DNA of 13,607 nucleotides from DATAVB01 sp040414495 (GTDB taxonomy: Bacteria; Actinomycetota; Actinomycetes; Mycobacteriales; QHCD01), in the NCBI GenBank assembly GCA_040414495.1, contig JBEDUI010000237.1:1-13607 (forward strand). The letters run 5' to 3'. The position numbers were made by a program, and so were the translations under genes. Below the pieces are notes generated by a model. The model made no database searches and was not told the origin of the DNA. It saw only the letters and a list, made by a program, of their open reading frames with translations. Positions 7,530 through 13,607 of this stretch are shown here, one piece after another. Position 1 is the stretch's first letter, and each line of letters starts with the position of its first letter.

Positions 7530-7961
7530 TTAATTGCGGTCTTGCAGGATTTCCCGGTCCGCATCGTCCCACTCGACGCGTGGTCCGGAGTTGACCAGTC
7601 CGGCGAAGCCGCCGGCGTCGTTGGCCATGATCGTCACCGTGTACATCCGTTCGGTGGTCGACGTGTTCTCGATCCGGTGGACCGAACCGGCCGGCAGAAT
7701 GAGTACGTCACCCGGCCCCACGACGACCGAATGCTCATCGCTGTAGGCGATTCCGTGGCCGGACAGAAAGACGAAGATCTCGGCCGAGTCCGGGTGTGAA
7801 TTCTCCGGCTGGGCGCCACCGGGCTCCCACACTTCGAAGAAGACGCTGGTCGGTGAACCGTCGGCCGGGCCGGCGAGCGCCGCCAGTTTCACCGTTTCCA
7901 CCGGTGGAATGAGCTGTGGCGCCACATCGTCGAGATGGCGGAGGATCGGCGGCGGGGTCAC
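7530..7961 (-). CDS. Small single-domain cupin protein
   Basis: A 143-residue protein made of one cupin barrel. Cupin motif 1 includes SHPDSAEIFVFLSGHG (55-70, with H56 and E61) and motif 2 includes GPGDVLILPAGSVHRIENT (82-100, with H95), so a metal-binding set is present. It starts at GTG 7961, which overlaps the stop of the cysteine hydrolase (GTGA), and is the last gene of unit A. Cupins this small act as isomerases, dioxygenases, ureidoglycolate-type lyases or metabolite binders; the sequence does not separate these. Position in a nitrogen-compound cluster favours an enzyme or accessory metabolite-handling role over regulation, since there is no DNA-binding domain. Function not recognised. 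Confidence 0.88.
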   Translation of the reverse strand: MTPPPILRHLDDVAPQLIPPVETVKLAALAGPADGSPTSVFFEVWEPGGAQPENSHPDSAEIFVFLSGHGIAYSDEHSVVVGPGDVLILPAGSVHRIENTSTTERMYTVTIMANDAGGFAGLVNSGPRVEWDDADREILQDRN

Positions 7962-8737
7962 GACATAGCCTCCTTGAGGGCGTCCAGAACGTGCTCAGTC
8001 GTCGTGGTGAAGCCGAAACACTGACGAACATTGTGGATGGTCGCGTCGTGACAAAATGCCGGCGATGTTGTCGCCGCGGCATCGGTCAGCAGGACGACGT
8101 CATAGCCCAGGCAGGCGGCGTCGATCAGCGTCGCATAAACGCATTGGTCGGAATTGACGCCGGTGAACAACAGTGTGTCGACGCGCAGATTACGCAGCAC
8201 GCTGTCCAACGGCGTATCCCAGAAACCGCTCATCCGGTATTTGTCGACCCAGATGTCGGCCGCATCGACGGCCAAACCGTCAGCTAGTGCGGCGCCCCAG
8301 CTGTCCTTTTCCAGCACTCGGGATCCCGTGCCGGGCAGCAGGTGCCCGATTCCCTCGCCGACACCGGCCGGGTCGTAGACATGCGCTACACCGGGTGGAA
8401 TATTGGCTTGATCGGGCCGGTTGCCCCAATTCAGCCAGATCACCGGGATATCGGCCGACCGCACCCCCGGCAGCAGCTCAGCGGTCAGGTCGACCGCCGG
8501 CTGCAGCACCGAGACATCGACTCCGAGACTGGCCAGCCAACCGCCGGGCGTGCAGAAGTCGTTCTGCAGATCGACCGCGATGAGGGCGGTTCGGGCGCTG
8601 TCGAATCTGATGGTCGTCGGATTGGCGTCCACTGTGACCGGTCGTCCGGTCACTGGTGGACGGTGAAGATCGAGCAAGGACTCGCCGCTGATCTGCCAGC
8701 GATTGCGATGACGCAGCGGCGCCCGTTCCGTATTCAT
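7958..8737 (-). CDS. Isochorismatase-like cysteine amidohydrolase (RutB/biuret hydrolase-like)
   Basis: A 259-residue protein from ATG 8737. The frame extends upstream to 8803 but that part lies inside the amidase gene. The catalytic triad of the cysteine hydrolases is visible: D56 in AVDLQNDF, K166 in DKYRMSGF, C199 in GVNSDQCV. The stretches CTPGGWLAS and YRMSGFWDTPLDSVLR closely resemble RutB (ureidoacrylate amidohydrolase), and biuret hydrolase and N-carbamoylsarcosine amidase share the fold. Known members release ammonia and carbamate from ureido or carbamoyl groups. The ATG overlaps the amidase stop (ATGA) and the stop overlaps the cupin start (GTGA), so it is translated as part of unit A. 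A role in hydrolysing a ureide intermediate is likely; which one is not shown. The intact triad argues against true isochorismatase activity being the main clue. Confidence 0.92.
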   Translation of the reverse strand: MNTERAPLRHRNRWQISGESLLDLHRPPVTGRPVTVDANPTTIRFDSARTALIAVDLQNDFCTPGGWLASLGVDVSVLQPAVDLTAELLPGVRSADIPVIWLNWGNRPDQANIPPGVAHVYDPAGVGEGIGHLLPGTGSRVLEKDSWGAALADGLAVDAADIWVDKYRMSGFWDTPLDSVLRNLRVDTLLFTGVNSDQCVYATLIDAACLGYDVVLLTDAAATTSPAFCHDATIHNVRQCFGFTTTTEHVLDALKEAMS

Positions 8738-10281
8738 GTCGACGCCACTCGTTCGGCTAATTCCAGTAAGCCGCGATCGGTTCCGGGCGTGGAGATGAGG
8801 CACAGGCCGACTGGCTTGCCGGCGCTGCGCAGCAACGGTATGGATACCGCAGGGGCCCCGGAAAGGCCGGCGAGGCAGGTCATTCGCAGCGTTCCGGCTC
8901 GATGCTCCTCAATTTCGGCTGCGGACGCGGTGCGGGCCGGCGCCGGCCCGGACGCGGCCGGAATGACCAGAACGCCGTCCTGGAGCCATTCGGCGATGTG
9001 TTCGCGGGCTGTCGCCGCAATCTTCCGTGCCTTGGCCTGTTCGGCGTGGGTTATCCGCGAGGCGATGGCGAAACGATCCGCGATGTCGGCCCCGAGCGAA
9101 CCTGGATGCCGCCCGATCCAGGCGCCATGGGCCTGCCACGCCTCGTAGCCTTGCACGGTACGAAAAGCGGAATACCACTGTTCCAACAGATCGGACGACA
9201 GCTCGTTCTGCTCCACTCGCGGCAACACCCCGGTGGCGACAAGGCGATCGACCGCAGCCCCGAATTCCAGGTCGCTGTGCGCCAGCGCCTCAATCCGGGG
9301 CAAGCGGACCGTTCGCTTTGCGTCCACCCTGGACTCCGGCAGCAGCGTCTCGGCCACCAGACGCGACGTCGCAACATCGCGGGTCAACCAGCCGACGGTG
9401 TCGAACGACGGCGCGAGCGGCAACAGGCCGGTCCGTGCGATGGCCCCGTGAGTGGTGCGAATACCGACCAGGCCTTGGTATGACGCTGGCACGCGGACCG
9501 AGCCGCCGGTATCGGTACCCAGGCCAATTGCCACCTGGCCCAATGCCACCGCGCTGGCCGGGCCGCTCGACGAACCACCGCTGACGCCTTGTGGGACAGC
9601 CGGATTGGGTGGAGTTCCATAGTGGACGTTCGTACCGGCCAGGCTGTACGCGAATTCGTCGGTGCGGGCGATGCCGGTCACGTGCGCGCCCTTGGCCAGG
9701 AGCGCATCCACCACAGCCGCCGATTCGGTCGCCGGTTGCTGCTCGGCCAGCCAGTCCGGATTGCCGGCGCCGACCGGGTATCCGGCCACCGCGAACAAAT
9801 CCTTGACCGCGAGGGCCAGACCGGCCAGCGGACCCGTCGCGGTCGGAGCAACCAAGGGGTCGCCGACAATTCGCCAGATCGACCGATCGAACGGCATTGG
9901 CGTGATTGGCAGGCTGAGATGGGCGGCGCTGACCAGCCACTCGCGGCCGATCCGCTGCCACAGCTGGGTTTGCAGGCCATGCGCGAATCCGTCGCGGGTG
10001 CGCGCCATCAGCAGGGCGGCGTCGGGGCTAAGCATTCGTACTTGTAATTGAATGACCTGACGTGTCGGAATGCTCTTCCGACCGGACCGAAAAGCCGCAA
10101 TCGCGTCGTGGCCGATCACCAGGTTTGCGCCGTCCCCGCGCAGGGTGTCCGGCCCGGGCGCGAAGGACCGGTTCAGGATCTCCTGGTCGTTGCTCAGCAA
10201 AGCCTTGTCGTAGCGCCAGAACGCGTCCAGCAGCTCACCGGGCACAGTGGACGGTGACACGACCTGGCAATCGGTCACCAT
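8734..10281 (-). CDS. AtzH-like domain fused to amidase-signature hydrolase
   Basis: A 515-residue two-domain protein. Residues about 16-125 resemble AtzH (DUF3225, a SnoaL-type fold): FWRYDKALLSND, VIGHDAIAAFRSGRK, LWQRIGREWLVSAAHLSL. Residues about 145-510 form an amidase-signature enzyme with the Lys-Ser-Ser triad K160 (ALAVKDLF), S237 (GVSGGSSSGPAS) and S261 (GTDTGGSVRVPAS); the 24-residue spacing between the serines equals that in FAAH. In the cyanuric acid pathway, AtzE (amidase) and AtzH are separate proteins acting on consecutive carboxylated ureas, so the fusion points to two linked steps on such a compound. The start ATG 10281 overlaps the preceding stop; GTG 10278 is an alternative (GTGA). 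The open frame to 10455 lies inside the upstream gene and is rejected. Substrate unknown. Confidence 0.92.
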   Translation of the reverse strand: MVTDCQVVSPSTVPGELLDAFWRYDKALLSNDQEILNRSFAPGPDTLRGDGANLVIGHDAIAAFRSGRKSIPTRQVIQLQVRMLSPDAALLMARTRDGFAHGLQTQLWQRIGREWLVSAAHLSLPITPMPFDRSIWRIVGDPLVAPTATGPLAGLALAVKDLFAVAGYPVGAGNPDWLAEQQPATESAAVVDALLAKGAHVTGIARTDEFAYSLAGTNVHYGTPPNPAVPQGVSGGSSSGPASAVALGQVAIGLGTDTGGSVRVPASYQGLVGIRTTHGAIARTGLLPLAPSFDTVGWLTRDVATSRLVAETLLPESRVDAKRTVRLPRIEALAHSDLEFGAAVDRLVATGVLPRVEQNELSSDLLEQWYSAFRTVQGYEAWQAHGAWIGRHPGSLGADIADRFAIASRITHAEQAKARKIAATAREHIAEWLQDGVLVIPAASGPAPARTASAAEIEEHRAGTLRMTCLAGLSGAPAVSIPLLRSAGKPVGLCLISTPGTDRGLLELAERVAST

Positions 10282-11351
10282 GCCGGCACTCCGACCGCGG
10301 CGAAATCCGACAGTTTGATACGTGCGTGCACGCCCTTCACCCCATCCACCACCTGCGAAATGTCGAAATTGGTGGCTGCACTCAAATAAGCGTAGGCCAG
10401 GTCGCGGTCCATGCCGAATGCGGTGAAGAGCAATTCGACCGCATTGTGGCCGCATCGCGCCACGGCCTGGTCAAGGTCGGTGTCCAGACCGGTCGGCACG
10501 AGGTATTCGGCCGTCCGCGCGATGGGTCCGCGGGCCGCGCCGAAGGTTGCGACGGCCCGGTCGGCCGGTACGAGATCGATCGTCAACGTGGCGCGCAAGG
10601 GCGCTTCCAGCGCGGTAAGCGCTATTTCGCCATTTCCCTGAGCAAAATGCGGATCGCCGACGTAGAAACCGGCTCCCGGAACCTGGACCGGCAGGTAGAG
10701 CGTGCTTCCGGCCTGAAGCAATGAGATATCCAGATTCCCGCCGTATTCGCCGGGCGGCGTGGAATGCAACCGCGTGGCACCGGGCGTGGCGACGCCCATG
10801 ATGCCCAGAAACGGGGCGAGCGAAAATCGTACCGGCCGGGACATCGCGCCGCGGCGTAGCGGCAGCACCGCTCTGGCCGCGGCCACCCCATTCTCGAGCC
10901 CGGACACTGGACAGAAGATGCTCGTCAACGAGCCCGTCGCCGGAAAACTGTTGGGCAGCAGGCCTTTCCCGTGTCGGGAGGAGATAACGCCGTACGGCAC
11001 TCGCGGTGTCAGCTGGTCGACCCGGACCGCGAGATAGTCACCGGGTTCGGCCCCGTTGATCGCAATAGGTCCCGTGATGACATGCGGACCGTCCACTGAG
11101 GTGTGTTGGCCCTCGGCGGCGATCGCGACGGCATCGGGCAGTACGCCGCTCGCGCTGACTCCGTGTTGACCGAAAAACGCGATGGGGTCGCGGCCCTGGT
11201 CCTCCAGAATTCCTTCGTGGCTGACGGTGTCGATCGTGACCTGTTGCCCCGGCTCGATGGTCAGCACCGACTCGTCCGCCGCGCAGGGCAGCCGGCCCCA
11301 TAGGGTGGTCGATGCCGTCGCGGCAAGGTGCGGGCGTACCGCGGTTGTCAT
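10275..11351 (-). CDS. Acetamidase/formamidase (FmdA/AmdA) family protein
   Basis: A 358-residue protein, first gene of unit A. Family motifs: TGPIAINGAEPGD (93-105), a glycine-rich HSTPPGEYGGNLDI (196-209), and GDPHFAQGNGE (232-242), matching the conserved GD-H---G-GE region. Members hydrolyse formamide, acetamide or related short amides to ammonia and the acid, in the cytoplasm. ATG 11351 has GGAG 5 bases upstream. Its stop overlaps the next gene's start. In this cluster it could release ammonia from a one- or two-carbon amide produced by the other hydrolases; that is inference. The length is at the short end of the FmdA range (roughly 300-410). Confidence 0.92.
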   Translation of the reverse strand: MTTAVRPHLAATASTTLWGRLPCAADESVLTIEPGQQVTIDTVSHEGILEDQGRDPIAFFGQHGVSASGVLPDAVAIAAEGQHTSVDGPHVITGPIAINGAEPGDYLAVRVDQLTPRVPYGVISSRHGKGLLPNSFPATGSLTSIFCPVSGLENGVAAARAVLPLRRGAMSRPVRFSLAPFLGIMGVATPGATRLHSTPPGEYGGNLDISLLQAGSTLYLPVQVPGAGFYVGDPHFAQGNGEIALTALEAPLRATLTIDLVPADRAVATFGAARGPIARTAEYLVPTGLDTDLDQAVARCGHNAVELLFTAFGMDRDLAYAYLSAATNFDISQVVDGVKGVHARIKLSDFAAVGVPAW

Positions 11352-11362
11352 CGCTGCTCCAT
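11348..11362 (-). other. Possible four-codon leader peptide overlapping the FmdA start
   Basis: On the minus strand an ATG at 11362 has GGAGGG at suitable spacing and reads Met-Glu-Gln-Arg-stop, the stop overlapping the FmdA start codon (ATGA). It is out of frame with FmdA, so it is not an alternative start. It may be chance or a translational leader that couples ribosomes to the main gene. Confidence 0.2.
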
Positions 11363-11426
11363 CGTGTGCCCTCCGGCGGGTGCATATCGCCGGCCGCCTA
11401 CCGCTCCGATCCGAAATCGCCGCCGA

Positions 11427-11440
11427 CTACGGGATCGTAG
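11427..11440. promoter_or_regulatory. Inverted repeat over a possible unit A -10 element
   Basis: CTACG-GGAT-CGTAG has perfect 5-base arms. On the minus strand it contains TACGAT (11434-11439), which fits TANNNT, about 80 bases before the FmdA start. It would suit an operator over a promoter, but no -35 element is convincing. Confidence 0.3.
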
Positions 11441-11504
11441 GCAGCTTTACGTCACGAGGCAGCCGCTCGGTCCAGTTCGGAGCACAACGTTTACCTTGGA
11501 AACA

Positions 11505-11520
11505 CGCCGGAAATCCGGCG
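11505..11520. promoter_or_regulatory. 16-bp perfect palindrome in the unit A / HD-gene divergent region
   Basis: CGCCGGA-AA-TCCGGCG has perfect 7-base arms separated by two bases, too little for a stable hairpin loop, so a dimeric protein site is more likely than a terminator. It lies in the 282-base region between the divergent FmdA and HD genes, about 150 bases from the FmdA start. Nothing else in this gap (11352-11633) looks like a gene. Confidence 0.4.
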
Positions 11521-11621
11521 GCCCGGATGCCGTCCGTTGACCGGCTCACCGAATGGGTCGAGCGAGCCGGCCTATGCAAGTGCCACAGGAGCAGGTCGCA
11601 GCGGTTAGGGTGAGCGGGCGT

Positions 11622-11628
11622 AAGGAGG
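11622..11628 (+). promoter_or_regulatory. Strong ribosome binding site for the HD-domain gene
   Basis: AAGGAGG ends 5 bases before ATG 11634 and decides that start over ATG 11553. A TAGGGT at 11606-11611 could be the -10 element, but its -35 is not evident. Confidence 0.8.
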
Positions 11629-11633
11629 TTGGT

Positions 11634-12221
11634 ATGAGCGATGACAACGCGGTGGCTCGGCTGTTCTACGAGTTGGGACAGCTCAAACGCACGCCGCGCA
11701 CCGGGTGGTTTTACGCCGGAGTCGGGAAATCCGAGGTTGAAAGCGTTGCCGAGCACAGCTTTCGCACCGCGATTGTCGCGTACGTACTCGCCGCGCTTGA
11801 CGGTGCCGATCCCGAACGGACCTCGATTCTGGCGTTGTTCCACGATACGCAGGAATCCCGCACCAGCGATATCGCGTATATCGGCAAGCAATATCTGAGC
11901 CGGCCCGATCACGAGCAGGTGACCGCCGATCAGACCGAGTCGCTGCCGGATTCGGTCCGCGATCCGATCCGCGGCCGGGTGACCGAATACGAGACGCAGA
12001 ATTCCCGCGAAGCCGTGCTCGCCCGTGATGCCGACAAACTCGAATGCCTGTTGCAGGCCCGGGAATACCAGCTGCATGGCCAGGGCGAGCCGAGCGGCTG
12101 GATCACCTCCAGCATCGCCGAGTTGCAAACCGACCTGGCTAAGCGACTGGCCGAAACGATCGTCGCGATGCCCGCCAACGACTGGTGGCGCGCAGTTCTC
12201 GAGGCTACAGATAGCACCTAG
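11634..12221 (+). CDS. HD-domain phosphohydrolase, HDDC2/YfbR-like (probable 5'-deoxynucleotidase)
   Basis: A 195-residue protein. Seen: LGQLKRTPRTGWFYAGV (14-30) preceding the HD fold, H41 in VAEHSF, H70 and D71 in ALFHDTQES, and D132 in ARDADKLECLLQA, the complete H-HD-D metal set. The order and wording (LKRT-RTGW, ES-V-EH, HD--E, DI--I, EYETQ, D--E--LQA-EY) match human HDDC2 and bacterial YfbR-type proteins, which remove phosphate from deoxynucleoside monophosphates. It is a stand-alone plus-strand gene with its own strong ribosome site, divergent from unit A and convergent with the HNH gene. It is probably nucleotide housekeeping, not part of the cluster, although a nucleotide or nucleobase link cannot be excluded. 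Confidence 0.9.
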   Translation: MSDDNAVARLFYELGQLKRTPRTGWFYAGVGKSEVESVAEHSFRTAIVAYVLAALDGADPERTSILALFHDTQESRTSDIAYIGKQYLSRPDHEQVTADQTESLPDSVRDPIRGRVTEYETQNSREAVLARDADKLECLLQAREYQLHGQGEPSGWITSSIAELQTDLAKRLAETIVAMPANDWWRAVLEATDST

Positions 12222-12243
12222 CCTCGGGCCAATTACAGCCGGA

Positions 12244-12268
12244 GTGACGTCGTCAGCGGGCACGTCAC
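12244..12268. terminator. Inverted repeat between convergent genes, weak terminator candidate
   Basis: GTGACGT at 12244-12250 and ACGTCAC at 12262-12268 are perfect complements with an 11-base spacer, starting 22 bases after the HD gene stop and before the convergent HNH gene end. There is no T run on either side, so it is not a canonical intrinsic terminator. Confidence 0.3.
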
Positions 12269-12353
12269 ATTCGGCCCCTGACCGCGCAGCTCGTCGAACG
12301 TCCGCGCCCGGCCCTGCATCCGGCCAGCCCCACGCTCTCCCCACAATGCATGG

Positions 12354-13607
12354 CTATCCGCTGGGGAGGCCGGGTTGGTCGTGCATGGTGTTGCGTAGCG
12401 GTTGTTGCGGACCGACTATTGGTGGCGGGATGACGTGCGGAATCGCCTTAACAAATACGATCTGCCAGTGCTCGTGGTGCACGATCCAGTGATGCTTATG
12501 GCACAGCAGCACGAGATTAGCTAAAGAGGTAGATCCGCCGTCGGACCAGTGTTTGACGTGATGTGTTTGGCACCAGGCGGCGGGGGCTGTGCAGCCGGGG
12601 TGTATGCAGCCGATGTCGCGGGCGACGACGGCGCGGCGGATTCCGGTGGGAATGGTTCGGGTGGCGCGGCCGATATCCAGGGGCTCGCTGTGGGATCCGA
12701 GGACGATCGGGATTACCGCGGAGTCGCAGGCGATGCGGCGGGCGGCTTCGGCGGTGATCGGAGCGCCGGTGCCGAGTGTTCCGGTGCCCGGGTGCCGCAA
12801 TGACGTGTCGTCGGATTGCTTGCCGCGTAGGTCATCCAGCGCGATCGTCACCGTGACCTGGGGCTTCTCGCTGCCGACCGCGGGCAACCCACCATCGGCC
12901 AATGTCCGATCGCACAATTGGACTAGGGCGTCGGCCATGCGCCGGCTACCGGATCGGGTGTCGGGCTGGCCGTCTTTGGCGGGTTGGGGTTGGGCGAGTG
13001 CACCGAGGGCGGCTTGGACGGTGGCGGAGCCTTCGGAATCGAGGCGGCCACGGACATAGTCCATGCCACCCACGTCACGCCGGAAGACTAATTCGCGGCG
13101 GTCCGGCTTGTCCTCATCCAGGGTGCCATCGGGGTCGAGCACGGCATGCAATCGTCGGGCCAGCACGCGAACGCGGGATGGGTCCATATCGCGGGATTGC
13201 TCAGCCAGGAACTGTTCCGCCTCGGCTCGCTCCCGTACGCCGACGGCTGGCGGGAGTTTCTGCATGGCTTGGGCGATCGTCCGGACATGCTCGGTCGAGA
13301 GGGCACCTTCGGAGGCGGCTGCCGCGGTGGCGGGCAATTCTGGTTCGATGATTTCACCGGAGATGCTGACCGAGCCGACCAGTTCATGGGCCGTGCGGAC
13401 CCGGGCGTGTGCTTCAGCAGGTGAGAGCCGTAACCGTGTCTGCAAGAACGCTTCGGTCGACAAGCCGGCTTCCTGCCCGGCAATATCCCGGGTGTGAAAG
13501 TCCGCCAACTCGCGCGAGCGGGCGAACTCCAGTAGCCGAAACGCCGTCTCCATTCCTTCCAGAGAATCGGCCGACTCCTGACCCGGTAACCGCCACCACT
13601 CTGCCTC
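12354..13607 (-). CDS. DUF222 / HNH endonuclease domain protein (5' end beyond right edge)
   Basis: Reading from ATG 13553 gives 399 residues, but the frame is open for another 18 codons to the window edge and AAGGA lies directly against that ATG, so the true start is probably outside. The N-terminal two thirds is the helical DUF222 domain (start about residue 1, through roughly 250). The C-terminus carries an HNH nuclease: C316 and C321 (CIHPGC), H331 and H332 (CQTHHVKHWSDGG), N346 (LANLVLLC), C351 and the KHH that follows. This is the actinobacterial family, often multicopy, that includes the 13E12 repeat proteins of mycobacteria. All key nuclease residues are present. Its role is unknown; such genes are often linked with mobile or repeated DNA, but no inverted repeats or transposase are seen here. 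The stop lies 132 bases from the convergent HD gene. Confidence 0.9.
   Translation of the reverse strand, partial: EAEWWRLPGQESADSLEGMETAFRLLEFARSRELADFHTRDIAGQEAGLSTEAFLQTRLRLSPAEAHARVRTAHELVGSVSISGEIIEPELPATAAAASEGALSTEHVRTIAQAMQKLPPAVGVRERAEAEQFLAEQSRDMDPSRVRVLARRLHAVLDPDGTLDEDKPDRRELVFRRDVGGMDYVRGRLDSEGSATVQAALGALAQPQPAKDGQPDTRSGSRRMADALVQLCDRTLADGGLPAVGSEKPQVTVTIALDDLRGKQSDDTSLRHPGTGTLGTGAPITAEAARRIACDSAVIPIVLGSHSEPLDIGRATRTIPTGIRRAVVARDIGCIHPGCTAPAAWCQTHHVKHWSDGGSTSLANLVLLCHKHHWIVHHEHWQIVFVKAIPHVIPPPIVGPQQPLRNTMHDQPGLPSG

Noticed and set aside
10282..10455. 58-codon upstream extension of the AtzH-amidase frame.
   Set aside because: It lies inside the FmdA gene, is Arg/Gly-rich, and ATG 10281 overlaps the FmdA stop in the way of the other junctions.
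6881..11504. TGGAAACA occurs in both control regions (6881-6888 minus strand, 11497-11504 plus strand).
   Set aside because: An 8-base match between regions of this size is expected by chance about half the time, and its surroundings are not symmetric or shared.
11427..12344. A 305-codon open frame on the minus strand across the HD-domain gene.
   Set aside because: It is antisense to a gene with a full HD motif set and a strong ribosome site, and shows no recognisable domain; GC-rich DNA gives such shadows.
12354..13607. Possible insertion sequence or intron-homing element around the HNH gene.
   Set aside because: No terminal repeats, transposase or interrupted gene is visible; DUF222/HNH genes are common as single chromosomal genes in actinobacteria.
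1..13607. CRISPR arrays, tRNA or rRNA genes.
   Set aside because: No regularly spaced repeats, and no stretch that I could recognise as tRNA or rRNA, was seen on either strand.

Overview
The window is GC-rich DNA with tightly packed genes, many joined by 4-base start/stop overlaps (ATGA or GTGA). It also carries a DUF222/HNH endonuclease gene. Together these point to an actinobacterium (Actinomycetota); I cannot name the genus from sequence alone.

Layout. Two minus-strand transcription units fill most of the window. Unit A (11351 down to 7530) encodes, in transcription order, an acetamidase/formamidase-family protein, an AtzH-like/amidase fusion, a RutB/biuret-hydrolase-like cysteine hydrolase and a small cupin. 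Unit B (about 6863 down to 1, running off the left edge) encodes a metallo-beta-lactamase-fold hydrolase, a cytosine-deaminase-like metal amidohydrolase, a complete taurine/nitrate/NMT1-type ABC importer (ATPase, permease, lipoprotein), a GlcD-type FAD oxidoreductase and a creatininase-family hydrolase cut by the window edge. Between the units, on the plus strand (6925-7515), lies an XRE-cupin regulator. It is divergent from unit B and convergent with unit A, and is the obvious candidate local regulator. To the right, a plus-strand HDDC2/YfbR-like HD-domain phosphohydrolase gene (11634-12221) is divergent from unit A. Convergent with it is a minus-strand DUF222/HNH endonuclease gene that runs off the right edge. 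The HD and HNH genes look unrelated to the cluster.

How it may work together. Six different hydrolase folds, five of them from families known to break amide or other C-N bonds, sit with one importer, one flavin oxidase and one regulator. The AtzH-like domain belongs to the family of the cyanuric acid pathway enzyme acting on carboxylated ureas. The RutB/BiuH-like hydrolase, the CodA/AtzC-like amidohydrolase and the creatininase-type cyclic amidase fit the same chemistry. I infer an uptake and catabolic system for a small nitrogen-rich compound (cyclic amide, ureide or N-heterocycle) used as a nitrogen source. No cyanuric acid hydrolase/barbiturase, hydantoinase, urease or allophanate hydrolase is seen here, so the substrate does not match a textbook pathway and stays unassigned.
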